Part shown: positions 45,222 through 55,356 of the stretch, one piece after another
How positions within the stretch are numbered: the stretch's first letter is position 1
How the letters are laid out: each line of letters begins with the position of its first letter
Source: Thermomonospora catenispora
Lineage (GTDB): Bacteria; Actinomycetota; Actinomycetes; Streptosporangiales; Streptosporangiaceae
Length of the DNA stretch: 64,000 nt
NCBI RefSeq assembly: GCF_006363815.1
Contig: NZ_RRYT01000010.1
Location: 62,001-126,000 of the forward strand
Direction: 5' to 3'
Made by a program: the position numbers and the translations under genes
Notes under the pieces: model-generated
What the model was told of the DNA's origin: nothing
Seen by the model: the letters and a program-made list of their open reading frames with translations, nothing else
The model's database searches: none

Positions 45222-45246
45222 GGTCATCACCATCGTGGGGGATCGT

Positions 45247-46305
45247 ATGAACAGGGCTTGGCGCGGCCTCATCAACGAGTACCGCGACCGGCTCCCGGTG
45301 ACCGACGCCACGCCCGTCGTCACCCTGCTCGAGGGCGGCACTCCGCTGCTGCCCGCCGACCGGATCTCCCGGCTCACCGGCTGCGAGGTCTATCTGAAGG
45401 TGGAGGGCGCCAACCCCACCGGTTCGTTCAAGGACCGCGGCATGACGGTGGCGATCAGCAAGGCCGCCGAGGAGGGGGCCAAGGCCGTCATCTGCGCCTC
45501 CACCGGCAACACCTCCGCGTCGGCGGCCGCCTACGCGGTCCGCGCCGGCATGACGTGCGCCGTGCTGGTGCCGCAGGGCAAGATCGCCATGGGCAAGCTG
45601 GCGCAGGCGCTGGTGCACGGTGCGAAGCTGCTGCAGGTGGACGGCAACTTCGACGACTGCCTGGAGCTGGCCCGCAAGCTCGCCGTGGACTATCCGGTGG
45701 CGCTGGTCAACTCGGTGAACAGGTACCGCCTGGAGGGCCAGAAGACCGCCGCGTTCGAGATCGTCGACGCCCTCGGCGACGCCCCGGACGTGCACTGCCT
45801 GCCCGTCGGCAACGCCGGCAACATCTCCGCCTACTGGATGGGCTACACCGAGTACGCCGCCGACGGGGTCGCCTCCAAGACCCCGCGGATGCTCGGCTTC
45901 CAGGCCAGCGGCGCCGCCCCGTTCGTCAAGGGCGGGCCGGTGCGCAGGCCGCAGACCATCGCCACCGCGATCCGGATCGGCAATCCGGCCTCCTGGGATC
46001 TGGCGATCGCCGCCCGCGACGAGTCCGGCGGCGCCATCTCCTCGGTCACCGACCGGCAGATCCTGGCCGCCTACCGGCTGCTGGCCCGGGAGGAGGGCGT
46101 GTTCGTCGAGCCCGCCTCCGCCGCCAGCGTCGCCGGCATCCTGCAGGCCTGCGAACAGGGCCTCGTCGAGCCCGGCAGCCGCGTGGTCTGCACGGTCACC
46201 GGGAACGGGCTGAAGGACCCCGACTGGGCCATCGCCGGGGCCCCCGCCCCCACCACCGTCAAGGCCGACGCCCACGCCGCGGCCTCCTCCCTCGGCCTGG
46301 CATGA
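45247..46305 (+). CDS. thrC: Threonine synthase
   Basis: A 352-residue PLP enzyme converting O-phosphohomoserine to threonine. The PLP lysine is in [11 protein letters not shown] (about 61); the phosphate cup is [13 protein letters not shown]. Length and sequence style match the short actinobacterial ThrC. The ATG at 45247 follows GGGGGA by 4 nt. The stop overlaps thrB (ATGA), so the two are coupled. Confidence 0.97.
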   Translation: MNRAWRGLINEYRDRLPVTDATPVVTLLEGGTPLLPADRISRLTGCEVYLKVEGANPTGSFKDRGMTVAISKAAEEGAKAVICASTGNTSASAAAYAVRAGMTCAVLVPQGKIAMGKLAQALVHGAKLLQVDGNFDDCLELARKLAVDYPVALVNSVNRYRLEGQKTAAFEIVDALGDAPDVHCLPVGNAGNISAYWMGYTEYAADGVASKTPRMLGFQASGAAPFVKGGPVRRPQTIATAIRIGNPASWDLAIAARDESGGAISSVTDRQILAAYRLLAREEGVFVEPASAASVAGILQACEQGLVEPGSRVVCTVTGNGLKDPDWAIAGAPAPTTVKADAHAAASSLGLA

Positions 46306-47237
46306 GCCGGGCGTGGGGACGGCGGGCCTCGGTCCGCGTGCCGGCGACCAGCGCCAATCTGGGGCCGGGGTTCGATGCGCTGGGGCTGGCGCTGACGCTG
46401 CACGACGAGGTGACCGTCGAGATCACCGAGGGCGGGCTGGTCGTCGAGGTGGACGGCGAGGGCGCCCGGGAGCTGTCCCGGCGGGGCGAGCGGCACCTGA
46501 TCGTGCGGGTGCTGCGGCGGGCCTTCGAGCGGATCGACGAGCTGGCCGGATCCGGCCTGGGCCAGCCGCCGGGGCTGCGGCTGTCGTGCGTCAACCGGAT
46601 CCCGCACAGCCGTGGGCTGGGCTCGTCCTCGGCGGCGATCGTCGCCGGGATCGTCGCGGCCCGGGCGCTGCATCCGCACGGCGGGGTGCTGGACGATGCG
46701 GCGGCGCTGGCGCTGGCCACCGAGATCGAGGGGCATCCCGACAACGTCGCGCCGTGCCTGTACGGCGGACTCACCATCGCCTGGAGCGGCCCCGAGGGGG
46801 CGCGGGCGGTGCGGCTGGACCTGGACCGCCGGGTCGTCGTGTTCGTCCCCGACCGCACGCTGGCCACCGAACGGGCCCGCGGGCTGCTGCCGCAGACGGT
46901 GCCGCACGCGGACGCGGCCGCCAACGCGGGCCGGGCGGCGCTGCTGATCGCGGCGCTGACCCAGGGCTGGGACGACCCCCGCGTGCTGCTGGCCGCCACC
47001 GAGGACCGGCTGCACCAGGGCTATCGCGCGCCGGCCATGCCGGAGTCGGCGGAGCTGGTCGACCGGCTGCGCGCGGCGGGGATCCCCGCCGTGATCTCCG
47101 GAGCCGGGCCCACTGTCCTGGCGTTCACAACCCTCTCACGCGTTGATTCGATACGTCCGGAAGTGGGTAATGGGTGGCTCAAACGCCCGTTGAACGTCGA
47201 CCCCCATGGCGCATGCGTCGATCCGCCTGCGTCGTGA
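46302..47237 (+). CDS. thrB: Homoserine kinase
   Basis: A 311-residue GHMP-family kinase that phosphorylates homoserine, feeding ThrC. The N-terminal [21 protein letters not shown] and the ATP loop [18 protein letters not shown] (about 102-119) are diagnostic; [11 protein letters not shown] is the third GHMP motif. The C-terminal 25 residues after that are unusual in composition ([23 protein letters not shown]). It overlaps the thrC stop by 4 bp. Confidence 0.96.
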   Translation: MSRAWGRRASVRVPATSANLGPGFDALGLALTLHDEVTVEITEGGLVVEVDGEGARELSRRGERHLIVRVLRRAFERIDELAGSGLGQPPGLRLSCVNRIPHSRGLGSSSAAIVAGIVAARALHPHGGVLDDAAALALATEIEGHPDNVAPCLYGGLTIAWSGPEGARAVRLDLDRRVVVFVPDRTLATERARGLLPQTVPHADAAANAGRAALLIAALTQGWDDPRVLLAATEDRLHQGYRAPAMPESAELVDRLRAAGIPAVISGAGPTVLAFTTLSRVDSIRPEVGNGWLKRPLNVDPHGACVDPPAS

Positions 47238-47616
47238 CACGGCGAGGACTTCGAACTCTGGGGAATAGCAGTGCGCTCGGGTGATGTTAGGCTGAATAGC
47301 GCACCAGATGCCCCGCTCGGGGCCGGGTGCTCGTCAGCCACGCATCGTCAGGTCGGCCCTCGTGCCACGCCTGCTCCGCGCATGTGGCTCCCCGACATCG
47401 CGAGTTCCCGTCATTCGGCGTCTCGGCAGAGCCTCACACGAGGCAGGATCGGGGATGGCGCGAGAACCGTCCCGACCATCATCTGGCTGTGTCCAGACAT
47501 CGCCGATGGCGACCCCATCGTGATCGGCAGAGTTCGATCTGGCGCCCCCGCCGGATCGCATCATCGGGTTGCCTGGCCGACGAGGGCCAACACCCGCTCC
47601 CTGGGAAGGACCCTTA
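47238..47616. other. Long leader region of rho
   Basis: 379 bp with no gene. A candidate -10 (TAGGCT, 47288-47293) lies inside a GTGCGCT/AGCGCAC inverted repeat (47271-47277 and 47298-47304). This implies a 5'-UTR of about 315 nt, long enough for leader-based autoregulation by Rho. Confidence 0.45.
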
Positions 47617-49554
47617 GTGAGCGAATCCAGCGAACTCCTTACGGACGCTGCTAGCCCTGCAGCAAAGACCCCGACGAGCCGTTCGGAGCAGACGACCACC
47701 TCACGGCGTCGGCGTTCCGGCACCGGCCTGTCGGCGTTGGTGCTGCCCGAGCTGAGGGCGCTGGCGTCTCAGCTCGGCATCACCGGCATCGCCGGCATGC
47801 GCAAGAGTCAGCTCATCGCGGCCATCGAAGCCAAGCAGGGCGGCCCCGTCGCCGCCGAGAAGCCCGCCGCTGACAAGTCCGCGGACAAGGCCGCGGACAA
47901 GGCCGGCAAGCCCGCCGCCGACCCCGCCGCCGACGGTGCGGGCGCCGCTCCCGCCGAGCAGCCGAAGGCCGACAAGCCCGCCGCGCAGGCCGCGGAGGCC
48001 GCGACCGGCTCCGAAGAGTCCAAGGCCGACACCGAGACCCGTTCGACGCGGACCCGCCGCCGTTCGACCAGGCGCGAGGAGGGCGGCGAGGAGCAGCCGG
48101 CCGCCGAGGAGAAGGCGGACAAGGCCGACGAGCAGCCCGCCGACAAGAGCGGTGAGGGCGCCGACAAGCAGGCCGAACGGGGCGAGCGCGGGCAGACCTC
48201 GGGCGAGAACGGCGACGGCGGCGGTCGCGAGGGCCGCCAGCGCAACCGCAACCGGGATCGCGGCGAGCAGGGGAGCCAGCGCAACCGCAACCAGCAGAAC
48301 GGCTCCTCCGAGGAGGAGAGCGGCGAGAGCGGCCGCAGCCGCCGGAGCCGTCGCTTCCGGGAGCGCAACCGCGGCCGCGGCCGGGGCGACCGCTACGAGG
48401 AGCCGGTGATCAACGAGGACGACGTGCTGATCCCGGTGGCCGGCATCCTCGACATCCTCGACAACTACGCGTTCGTCCGCACCACCGGCTACCTGCCCGG
48501 TCCCAACGACGTGTACGTCTCCCTCTCCCAGGTCCGCAAGTACGGGCTGCGCAAGGGCGACGTGATCACCGGTGCGGTGCGTCAGCCGCGCGAGGGCGAG
48601 CGGCGGGAGAAGTTCAACGCGCTGGTCCGCCTGGACACCGTCAACGGGATGGAGCCCGAGCAGGCCAAGAACCGCGTCGAGTTCTCCAAGCTCACCCCGC
48701 TGTACCCGCAGGAGCGGCTGCGTCTGGAGACCGAGCCGGGGGTGCTGACCACACGGATCATCGACCTGGTCTCCCCGATCGGCAAGGGCCAGCGCGGTCT
48801 GATCGTCTCGCCGCCCAAGGCCGGCAAGACCATGGTGCTCCAGGCGATCGCCAACGCGATCACCAAGAACAACCCCGAGTGCCACCTGATGGTCGTGCTG
48901 GTCGACGAGCGGCCCGAAGAGGTCACCGACATGCAGCGGTCGGTCAAGGGCGAGGTCATCCACTCGACCTTCGACCGTCCCGCCGAGGACCACACCACGG
49001 TCGCCGAGCTGGCCATCGAGCGGGCCAAGCGGCTGGTGGAGCTGGGGCACGACGTGGTCGTGCTGCTGGACTCCATCACCCGGCTTGGCCGCGCCTACAA
49101 CCTGGCGGCTCCGGCGTCCGGCCGGATCCTGTCCGGCGGTGTGGACTCCACCGCGCTGTACCCGCCCAAGCGGTTCTTCGGCGCGGCCCGCAACATCGAG
49201 AACGGCGGCTCGCTGACCATCCTCGCCACCGCCCTGGTGGAGACCGGGTCCCGCATGGACGAGGTCATCTTCGAGGAGTTCAAGGGCACCGGCAACATGG
49301 AGCTGAAGCTCAACCGCCAGCTCGCCGACAAGCGGATCTTCCCGGCGGTGGACGTGGAGGCCTCCGGCACCCGCAAGGAGGAGATCCTCATGTCCCCCGA
49401 GGAGCTGCGCATCGTCTGGCAGCTCCGCCGGGTGCTGCACGCCCTGGACACTCAGCAGGCCCTGGAGCTCCTCATCGAGAAGATGAAGGAGACCAAGTCC
49501 AACGCCGAGTTCCTCCTCCAGGTGCAGAAGACCACCGTCGCCGACCGCGACTAG
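47617..49554 (+). CDS. rho: Transcription termination factor Rho (extended)
   Basis: A 645-residue hexameric RNA helicase that ends Rho-dependent transcription. The N-terminal Rho_N domain (about 40-75, [32 protein letters not shown]) is followed by an inserted stretch of about 180 residues, first Ala/Lys/Asp-rich and then Arg/Gly/Asn-rich (RNRNRDRG). The RNA-binding cold-shock-like domain starts near 265. The ATPase core has Walker A PPKAGKT (about 398-404), [13 protein letters not shown] and the R loop. Such insertions are typical of high-GC actinobacteria and raise RNA affinity. GTG start with GGAAGGA upstream. Confidence 0.97.
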   Translation: MSESSELLTDAASPAAKTPTSRSEQTTTSRRRRSGTGLSALVLPELRALASQLGITGIAGMRKSQLIAAIEAKQGGPVAAEKPAADKSADKAADKAGKPAADPAADGAGAAPAEQPKADKPAAQAAEAATGSEESKADTETRSTRTRRRSTRREEGGEEQPAAEEKADKADEQPADKSGEGADKQAERGERGQTSGENGDGGGREGRQRNRNRDRGEQGSQRNRNQQNGSSEEESGESGRSRRSRRFRERNRGRGRGDRYEEPVINEDDVLIPVAGILDILDNYAFVRTTGYLPGPNDVYVSLSQVRKYGLRKGDVITGAVRQPREGERREKFNALVRLDTVNGMEPEQAKNRVEFSKLTPLYPQERLRLETEPGVLTTRIIDLVSPIGKGQRGLIVSPPKAGKTMVLQAIANAITKNNPECHLMVVLVDERPEEVTDMQRSVKGEVIHSTFDRPAEDHTTVAELAIERAKRLVELGHDVVVLLDSITRLGRAYNLAAPASGRILSGGVDSTALYPPKRFFGAARNIENGGSLTILATALVETGSRMDEVIFEEFKGTGNMELKLNRQLADKRIFPAVDVEASGTRKEEILMSPEELRIVWQLRRVLHALDTQQALELLIEKMKETKSNAEFLLQVQKTTVADRD

Positions 49555-49564
49555 CCCGGGCCCG

Positions 49565-49587
49565 TGGCCGCGCCGACGGCGCGGCCA
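49565..49587 (+). terminator. rho terminator with competing hairpin
   Basis: Perfect 10-bp stem (TGGCCGCGCC / GGCGCGGCCA, 3-nt loop). The right arm can instead pair with 49594-49601 (GCGGCCAT / ATGGCCGC), giving two mutually exclusive folds. Confidence 0.65.
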
Positions 49588-49641
49588 TGGTGCATGGCCG
49601 CGCGGCGATCGTGCCCGTCGCGCAGCGGTCGTGCCCCGGGG

Positions 49642-49660
49642 TGAGGCTAGCCCTACCTCA
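49642..49660. promoter_or_regulatory. DtxR/IdeR-type iron-box-like dyad
   Basis: TGAGGCTAGCCCTACCTCA matches 13 of 19 positions of the classical DtxR/IdeR box. It lies at the -35 side of a TATGGT hexamer (49677-49682), upstream of the histidine kinase gene. Confidence 0.4.
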
Positions 49661-49737
49661 GGTGGGCGGCTCGCCGTATGGTCGCCGGCCCCGCCGTCCA
49701 GCAGGCTGGAGATATACGCGAGGACGGGAGGGTTGGT

Positions 49738-51066
49738 GTGAGCGAGACTGCGACGATGGCGATGCCGGGCGTCAGGCGTCTGGTGCTGGGCCCATGGAAT
49801 CCCTGGGCGATGGTGCGGTCGTCGCTGACCTGGCGGGCCGCGGTGTACCTGGTGACCGGCCTGGGGTTCGGACTGGCCTGGTTCATCGGCCTGGCGGTCG
49901 GGCTGACGCTGTCGCTCGCCTTGACGATCCTCTGGGTGGGGATCCCGCTGCTGGCGTTGATGATGCTGCTGTGGCGGGGCGGGGCGATGCTCGAACGGCG
50001 GCTGCTGCGGCTGGCGTTCGGGGTGACCGTGCCCGACCCCTACCGGCCGATGCCCGGCTCGGCGGGGCTGCTGGCCAAGTGGCGGGCGATGGCGGCCGAC
50101 CCGGCGACCTGGAAGGACCTGCTGTACCTGGGGCTGCGGCTGCCGGTGGGGATGGTGGAGTTCACCGTCTCGGTGGGCGTGTGGTCGGCGGCCGGTCTGC
50201 TCCTGGCCGCCCCGGTGCTCACCGTCGTCGGGGATTCCGTGGTGATCAACCTCGGGGGCCCGCTGGTCTACTCGGCCGACGATCCGCTGACCGCGCTGCC
50301 GCTGACCGCCGTGGGCGTCGTGCTGCTGCTGCCGGCGCTGTACGTGACGCGGGCGATGGCGATCCTGCACCTCGGCTACGGCGTGCTGTTGCTCGGGCCC
50401 AGCCGCGCCCAGGCCGAGCGGATCAGGCTGCAGGCCCGCGCCGAGCAGCTCCAGGCCAGCCGCGCCCGCGGGGTGGACGCCGCCGAGGCCGAACGCCGTC
50501 GGATCGAGCGCGATCTGCACGACGGCGCCCAGCAGCGGCTGCTGGCCGTCGCCATGGACATCGGCCGGGCCCGGGCCAAGCTGGAGGAGGACCCCGAGGC
50601 CGCCCGCGCCCTCATCGAGCAGGCCCATGCCGGGACCAAGGAGGCCATCGCCGAGCTCCGCGATCTGGCCCGCGGCATCTACCCGGCGATCCTCACCGAC
50701 CGCGGCCTGGACGCGGCCATCTCCGGGCTGGCCAGCCGCGCCGCGGTGCCCGTCGAGGTCGAGGTGGACCTGCCGGAGCGGCCTCCGACCGCGGTGGAGA
50801 GCATCGCCTACTTCATCGTCGCCGAGTCCCTGAGCAACATCGCCAAGTACGCCCGGGCCACCCGCGCCTCGGTCCGGGTGGCCCGCGAGGCCCAGTGGGT
50901 CGTGGTCGAGGTCACCGACGACGGGGTGGGCGGCGCCCGCGCGGTCCCCGGCGGCGGCCTGGCCGGGCTGGCCGACCGCGCCGCCACCATCGACGGCATC
51001 CTCACCATCGACAGCCCGCCGGGCGGCCCCACCGTGATCCGGGCGGACCTGCCCTGCACCTGGTGA
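49738..51066 (+). CDS. NarL-type sensor histidine kinase with DUF sensor (second TCS)
   Basis: A 442-residue kinase. The N-terminal half has two pairs of membrane helices separated by a cytoplasmic loop (about 35-95 and 135-225), as in the putative-sensor (DUF4153/Sensor_5-like) kinases of actinomycetes. The HisKA_3 box is RRRIERDLHDGAQQRLLAVAM with the phosphoaccepting His. The ATPase domain has ESLSNIAKYARAT and DDGVGGA. GTG start with GGGAGGG 5 nt upstream. The convergent response regulator is the obvious partner. A possible iron box lies upstream. Confidence 0.92.
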   Translation: MSETATMAMPGVRRLVLGPWNPWAMVRSSLTWRAAVYLVTGLGFGLAWFIGLAVGLTLSLALTILWVGIPLLALMMLLWRGGAMLERRLLRLAFGVTVPDPYRPMPGSAGLLAKWRAMAADPATWKDLLYLGLRLPVGMVEFTVSVGVWSAAGLLLAAPVLTVVGDSVVINLGGPLVYSADDPLTALPLTAVGVVLLLPALYVTRAMAILHLGYGVLLLGPSRAQAERIRLQARAEQLQASRARGVDAAEAERRRIERDLHDGAQQRLLAVAMDIGRARAKLEEDPEAARALIEQAHAGTKEAIAELRDLARGIYPAILTDRGLDAAISGLASRAAVPVEVEVDLPERPPTAVESIAYFIVAESLSNIAKYARATRASVRVAREAQWVVVEVTDDGVGGARAVPGGGLAGLADRAATIDGILTIDSPPGGPTVIRADLPCTW

Positions 51067-51071
51067 CGGAG

Positions 51072-51120
51072 GAGCCGACGGAGAGCGGGCGGCCTGCGGT
51101 CGCCCGCTCTCCGTCGGCTC
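51072..51120. terminator. 20-bp-stem bidirectional terminator
   Basis: Perfect 20-bp inverted repeat (51072-51091 with 51101-51120, 9-nt loop) between the convergent kinase and regulator genes; it can serve both. Confidence 0.85.
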
Positions 51121-51132
51121 GCCTCCGGTCCG

Positions 51133-51780
51133 TCAGTTCGCTCTCAGATACGCCAGGACGGCCATCACGCGGCGGTGGTCGTCCTGCGTGGGCGGCAGGT
51201 CGAGCTTGAGGAAGATGTTGGAGATGTGCTTCTCCACCGCCCCCTCGGTGACCACCAGGTCCCGTGCGATCGCCGCGTTGGAGCGCCCCTGCGCCATCAG
51301 TCCCAGCACCTCGCGCTCCCGCGGGGTCAGCGCCTCCAGCCGGTCTCCGCGTCGGCGCCGCCCCAGCAGCTGTCCGATCACCTCGGGGTCGATCACCGTT
51401 CCCCCGGCGGCGATCCGCCGCACCGCGTCGATGAATTCCCCGACGTCCGACACCCGCTCCTTGAGCAGGTAGCCGACCCCTTCGGCGCCGTTCCCGATCA
51501 GATCGGTGGCGTATCGCTCCTCCACGTACTGCGACAGCACCAGGATCGGCTGCGCGGGACGCGCCCGCCGCACCTCCAGCGCCGCCCGCAGCCCCTCGTC
51601 GGTGAACGACGGCGGCATCCGCACGTCCACGATCGCCAGATCCGGTTCGTGCTCCTCCACCGCCCGGATCAGCCCGGGACCGTCCCCGACCGTCCCCACC
51701 GTCTCGATGTCGGCGTCGGCCAACAGCCGGACCAGCCCTTCCCGCAGCAGCACCGAGTCCTCGGCAATCACAACCCTCAC
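51133..51780 (-). CDS. NarL/FixJ-family response regulator (second TCS)
   Basis: A 215-residue regulator. The receiver (1-120) has [12 protein letters not shown], phosphoacceptor Asp in [16 protein letters not shown] and Lys in LLKERV. The C-terminal LuxR helix-turn-helix contains [28 protein letters not shown] start at 51780 places the acidic cluster at residues 7-8, as usual. It converges with its presumed histidine kinase, an unusual but recurring layout. Confidence 0.93.
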   Translation of the reverse strand: MRVVIAEDSVLLREGLVRLLADADIETVGTVGDGPGLIRAVEEHEPDLAIVDVRMPPSFTDEGLRAALEVRRARPAQPILVLSQYVEERYATDLIGNGAEGVGYLLKERVSDVGEFIDAVRRIAAGGTVIDPEVIGQLLGRRRRGDRLEALTPREREVLGLMAQGRSNAAIARDLVVTEGAVEKHISNIFLKLDLPPTQDDHRRVMAVLAYLRAN

Positions 51781-51900
51781 GCGTTCGATTGTCGCGGCTT
51801 CCCGGCGCCCGCGGCCCCGTCGGGCGTGGACGGCGATCTCGTCCCGCTTCGGGGCGGGGAAGGGGGAATGCCCGATGGCCGGGATGTGTTCTTTGATCTG

Positions 51901-51915
51901 GCACACTTGATGTGC
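51901..51915. promoter_or_regulatory. Dyad upstream of rpmE
   Basis: GCACA-CTTGA-TGTGC, perfect 5-bp arms, about 100 bp before the rpmE start. Possible operator; weak evidence. Confidence 0.25.
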
Positions 51916-52014
51916 GAACACCGCGGTACCGGTTCACGCCGCCCCATGCGACGCCCCGTCGAGGGCGCGGGGTGCGAGGCGACCCGGCGACCGTCCCGAC
52001 GCGAGGAGACATTC

Positions 52015-52233
52015 GTGAAGTCTGGCATCCATCCCGACTACGTCGTCACGACCGTGACGTGCACCTGCGGGAACACCTTCCAGACCCGCAGCACCGCCCG
52101 CAACGGCGTGATCCACGCGGACGTGTGCTCCAGCTGCCACCCGTTCTACACGGGCAAGCAGAAGATCCTGGACACCGGCGGCCGCGTGGCGCGCTTCGAG
52201 CAGCGCTTCGGCAAGCGCGGCGGCAAGAAGTAA
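52015..52233 (+). CDS. rpmE: 50S ribosomal protein L31 (zinc-binding form)
   Basis: A 72-residue large-subunit protein. The C+ type zinc ligands are present: CTCG near residue 16 and [12 protein letters not shown] near 37. It ends in GKRGGKK. GTG start with GAGGAG about 7 nt upstream. It directly precedes prfA, and a strong hairpin between them allows higher rpmE output. Confidence 0.97.
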   Translation: MKSGIHPDYVVTTVTCTCGNTFQTRSTARNGVIHADVCSSCHPFYTGKQKILDTGGRVARFEQRFGKRGGKK

Positions 52234-52260
52234 GCACAGACCTCCAGGCAAACGGCACGG

Positions 52261-52291
52261 GCGGCCCGGGGACCGCGCGTCCCCGGGCCGC
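52261..52291 (+). terminator. rpmE terminator or attenuator
   Basis: Perfect 13-bp stem (52261-52273 with 52279-52291) and 5-nt loop between rpmE and prfA. Confidence 0.7.
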
Positions 52292-52335
52292 TCGAGGTCC
52301 GCATTCGGCGCGGACCCCGACCGGGAACCGACACC

Positions 52336-53409
52336 GTGAACCTCGACGAGCTGATCGGCGAATACGCCGAGATCGAAGGCAAGCTGGCCGACCCGGCCGT
52401 GCACGCCGACCAGAACCTGGCGCGTCGGCTGGGCAAGCGCTATGCGCAGCTGCGCCCGATCGTCGAGACCGCCCGGCAGGTGCGCTCGGTGGAGGAGGAC
52501 CTGGCCGCGGCGCGCGAGCTGGCGGACGAGGACGAGTCGTTCGCCGCCGAGGCGGCCGAGCTGGCCGAGCGCAAGGCCGAGCTGGAGAGCCGGTTGCGCA
52601 AGCTGCTGATCCCGCGTGATCCCAACGACGACAAGGACGTCATCTTGGAGATCAAGGCGGGCGAGGGCGGCGAGGAGTCGGCGCTGTTCGCCGGCGACCT
52701 GCTGCGCATGTATCTGCGGTACGCCGAGCGCCTCGGCTGGAAGACCGAGATCATCGCCTCCCAGCCCTCGGACCTGGGCGGCTACAAGGACGTCACCGTG
52801 GCGGTGAAGGCCCGGCCCGGCGCCGACGGGGAGCCGGTCGGGGCCTGGTCGCTGCTGAAGTACGAGGGCGGGGTGCACCGCGTGCAGCGGGTGCCCGTCA
52901 CCGAGTCCCAGGGCCGGATCCACACCAGCGCGGTCGGGGTGCTGGTCACCCCGGAGGCCGAGGAGGTCGACGTCCAGATCGACCCGAACGACCTGCGCAT
53001 CGACGTGTTCCGGTCGTCGGGTCCGGGCGGGCAGAGCGTCAACACCACCGACTCGGCGGTGCGGATCACCCACATCCCGACCGGCGTGGTGGTCTCCTGC
53101 CAGAACGAGAAAAGCCAGCTCCAGAACAAGGAGCAGGCGCTGCGCATCCTCCGTTCGCGGCTGCTGGCGATGGCGCAGGAGGAGGCCGAGGCGGCCGCCG
53201 CGGCCGAGCGGCGCAGCCAGGTCCGCACGGTGGACCGGTCCGAACGGGTGCGCACCTACAACTTCCCCGAGAATCGGATCTCCGACCATCGCGTCGGCTA
53301 CAAGGCCTACAACCTGGACCAGGTGCTCGACGGCGACCTGCACAACGTGATCCAGGCGCTGGTCGAGGCCGACACCGAACGCAGGCTGGCCGAAGCTCAG
53401 GGAACATGA
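52336..53409 (+). CDS. prfA: Peptide chain release factor 1
   Basis: A 357-residue factor that reads UAA and UAG stop codons. The GGQ hydrolysis motif is at about 231-233 ([17 protein letters not shown]). The codon-recognition P-x-T is PVT in [18 protein letters not shown] start; no strong ribosome site. The stop overlaps prmC (ATGA), its dedicated methyltransferase. Confidence 0.97.
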   Translation: MNLDELIGEYAEIEGKLADPAVHADQNLARRLGKRYAQLRPIVETARQVRSVEEDLAAARELADEDESFAAEAAELAERKAELESRLRKLLIPRDPNDDKDVILEIKAGEGGEESALFAGDLLRMYLRYAERLGWKTEIIASQPSDLGGYKDVTVAVKARPGADGEPVGAWSLLKYEGGVHRVQRVPVTESQGRIHTSAVGVLVTPEAEEVDVQIDPNDLRIDVFRSSGPGGQSVNTTDSAVRITHIPTGVVVSCQNEKSQLQNKEQALRILRSRLLAMAQEEAEAAAAAERRSQVRTVDRSERVRTYNFPENRISDHRVGYKAYNLDQVLDGDLHNVIQALVEADTERRLAEAQGT

Positions 53410-54266
53410 ACCTGCTGCTCGACGAGGTGGCGCGGGCGACGGTCCGGCTGGCGGAGGCCGGAGTCGCCTCGCCCCGCGCCGACGCCGAGGAACTGGCCGC
53501 CGCCGTGCACGGGGTCAAGCGCTCGGAGCTGCACACCGTCCCCGACTCGGCGTTCGACGCCCGCTTCTGGGAGGGCGTGGCCCGCCGGGAGGCGGGGGAG
53601 CCGTTGCAGCACATCACCGGCCGGGCCTTCTTCCGCTTCCTGGAGCTGAAGGTGGGCCCCGGGGTGTTCATCCCCCGCCCGGAGACCGAGGTCATGGTCG
53701 GCTGGGCGCTGGACACCCTGCGCGAGATGGACGTGCGCGACCCGCTGGTGGTCGATCTGGGCACCGGTTCGGGCGCCATCGCGCTCAGCATCGCCCAGGA
53801 GGCCCCCAGAGCCCGCGTGCACGCGGTGGAGAAGGAGCCCAAGGCCTTCGTCTACGCCACCCGCAACGTCGAGACGCTGGACGAACGCGGTCGCGTCAGG
53901 CTGCATCTGGGGGACTTCGCCGACGCCCTCTCCGAACTCGACGGCACCGTCGACCTCGTCATCAGCAATCCCCCCTACATCCCCATGAGCGAGTGGGAGC
54001 GCGTGCCGCCGGACGTCCGCGACCACGACCCGGCCGAGGCGCTGTGGGGCGGGGGCGAGGACGGTCTGGACGCGATCCGCGCCGTGGAGCGCACCGCCCG
54101 CCGGCTGCTGCGCCCCGGCGGTCACGTCGCCGTCGAGCACGGCGACGACCAGGGCAACGCCGTCTATTGGATCTTCGCCGAGGAGAACGGCTGGCGCGAC
54201 GTCCGCAACCGCCGGGACCTGGCCGACCGGGACCGCTTCGTCACGGCCCGGCTGGCGGCGGACTGA
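53406..54266 (+). CDS. prmC: Release-factor glutamine methyltransferase
   Basis: A 286-residue SAM-dependent enzyme that methylates the Gln of the release-factor GGQ motif. The SAM loop is [14 protein letters not shown] and the catalytic N188-P-P-Y191 is in [14 protein letters not shown]. The helical N-terminal substrate domain covers about 1-95, with IPRPETE at its junction. ATG overlaps the prfA stop, coupling the two. Confidence 0.96.
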   Translation: MNLLLDEVARATVRLAEAGVASPRADAEELAAAVHGVKRSELHTVPDSAFDARFWEGVARREAGEPLQHITGRAFFRFLELKVGPGVFIPRPETEVMVGWALDTLREMDVRDPLVVDLGTGSGAIALSIAQEAPRARVHAVEKEPKAFVYATRNVETLDERGRVRLHLGDFADALSELDGTVDLVISNPPYIPMSEWERVPPDVRDHDPAEALWGGGEDGLDAIRAVERTARRLLRPGGHVAVEHGDDQGNAVYWIFAEENGWRDVRNRRDLADRDRFVTARLAAD

Positions 54267-54347
54267 CTGACGCCTTCCTCCGGTCCCCGAGGCCTCGAGG
54301 CGCGCGACGGGGCGGCGGACGACCGGCGGGACCTGCGGCGGGAACCG

Positions 54348-54383
54348 CCGGCGCGTCCGCGCCGCGCGGCGCGGACGCGCCGG
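54348..54383. terminator. 36-bp perfect palindrome after prmC
   Basis: Two 18-nt halves are exact reverse complements (centre between 54365 and 54366). A very stable hairpin separating prmC from the Sua5-type gene; no U-tract. Confidence 0.7.
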
Positions 54384-54437
54384 GCGCGTCGCCGGAGGCC
54401 GCGGGACGCGCGACCGTCGCGCTCCGCGGCGCGGCCA

Positions 54438-54443
54438 TAGACT
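54438..54443 (+). promoter_or_regulatory. -10 hexamer for the Sua5-type gene (leaderless)
   Basis: TAGACT, then 7 nt, then the GTG at 54451; no ribosome site. Confidence 0.55.
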
Positions 54444-54450
54444 GGCCCCC

Positions 54451-55257
54451 GTGAGCCGACGTTATGACTGTCAGGTGCCGACGGAACGGGCCCGGGGGAT
54501 AGCCGAGTCCGTGTCGGCGGCCCGTCGCGGCGAGCTGATCGTGCTGCCCACCGACACGGTGTACGGGGTCGGCTGCGACGCGTTCACCCCCGCCGCCGTG
54601 CAGGCGCTGCTGGACGCCAAGGGCCGCGGCCGGGACATGCCCCCTCCGGTGCTGGTCGGCTCGGTGCGGGCGGCGACCGCGCTGGTGGAGGACCTGGGAC
54701 TGTACGGCCAGGACCTCATCGACGAGTTCTGGCCGGGGGCGCTGACGTTGGTGTGCCGGGCCAACCGGAACCTCTCCTGGGACCTGGGGGACACCAAGGG
54801 CACGGTGGCGGTGCGGATGCCCCTGCACGACTTGGCCCTGGAGCTGCTGAAGGAGACCGGGCCGCTGGCGGTCAGCAGCGCCAACCTGTCCGGCCGGCCG
54901 CCGGCCCGCGACGTGGCGGAGGCCGAGCGGCAGCTCGGCGACAAGGTGTCGGTCTACCTGGACGGCGGACCGACGGGGTCGGGCGAGACCTCCACCATCG
55001 TCGACCTCACCGGACCGGTGCCCCGGCTGCTGCGCGTCGGCGCGATCCCCCCGGAGAAGATCCGCGCCATCGTCGGCGTGCTGCTCACCCCTGAGGACGA
55101 GCCCGAGGAGGGCGAGGACGGGGAGTCCGCCGCCGAGGTCTCGCTGGACAAGCCCGTCCCGGAGGCGTCGCCGGACGAGCCCGCCGAGGTCCCCGCGGAC
55201 GGGCCGGCGTCCGAGGGGACCGGCCGGTCCGCGAGCGGCCCCGCCAAAGAGGGCTAG
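54451..55257 (+). CDS. L-threonylcarbamoyladenylate synthase (Sua5/YrdC/TsaC)
   Basis: A 268-residue enzyme that uses threonine, bicarbonate and ATP to make the donor for t6A in tRNAs reading ANN codons. The YrdC domain (about 15-200) has LPTDTVYGVGCDAF, the KGR-type loop LLDAKGRGRDMPPPVLV and the SSANLSGRPP loop. A C-terminal acidic tail of about 60 residues (rich in Glu, Pro, Ala) replaces the Sua5 domain of longer forms. Probably transcribed from its own leaderless promoter. Confidence 0.94.
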   Translation: MSRRYDCQVPTERARGIAESVSAARRGELIVLPTDTVYGVGCDAFTPAAVQALLDAKGRGRDMPPPVLVGSVRAATALVEDLGLYGQDLIDEFWPGALTLVCRANRNLSWDLGDTKGTVAVRMPLHDLALELLKETGPLAVSSANLSGRPPARDVAEAERQLGDKVSVYLDGGPTGSGETSTIVDLTGPVPRLLRVGAIPPEKIRAIVGVLLTPEDEPEEGEDGESAAEVSLDKPVPEASPDEPAEVPADGPASEGTGRSASGPAKEG

Positions 55258-55356
55258 CGCGCCGGCGCTCCTCCCCGGCCGCCGCGGCGGGCCGGTCTCG
55301 CCGGGTGAGCGGATCGTGGCGCGCCGTCGACGCCTTTGGCGGGAACAATGCGCAGT

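Noticed and set aside
47701-50628. A 975-codon minus-strand frame opposite rho and the histidine kinase
   Set aside because: Low-complexity Leu/Gly/Ala composition and full overlap with two clear genes; it is a codon-bias shadow.
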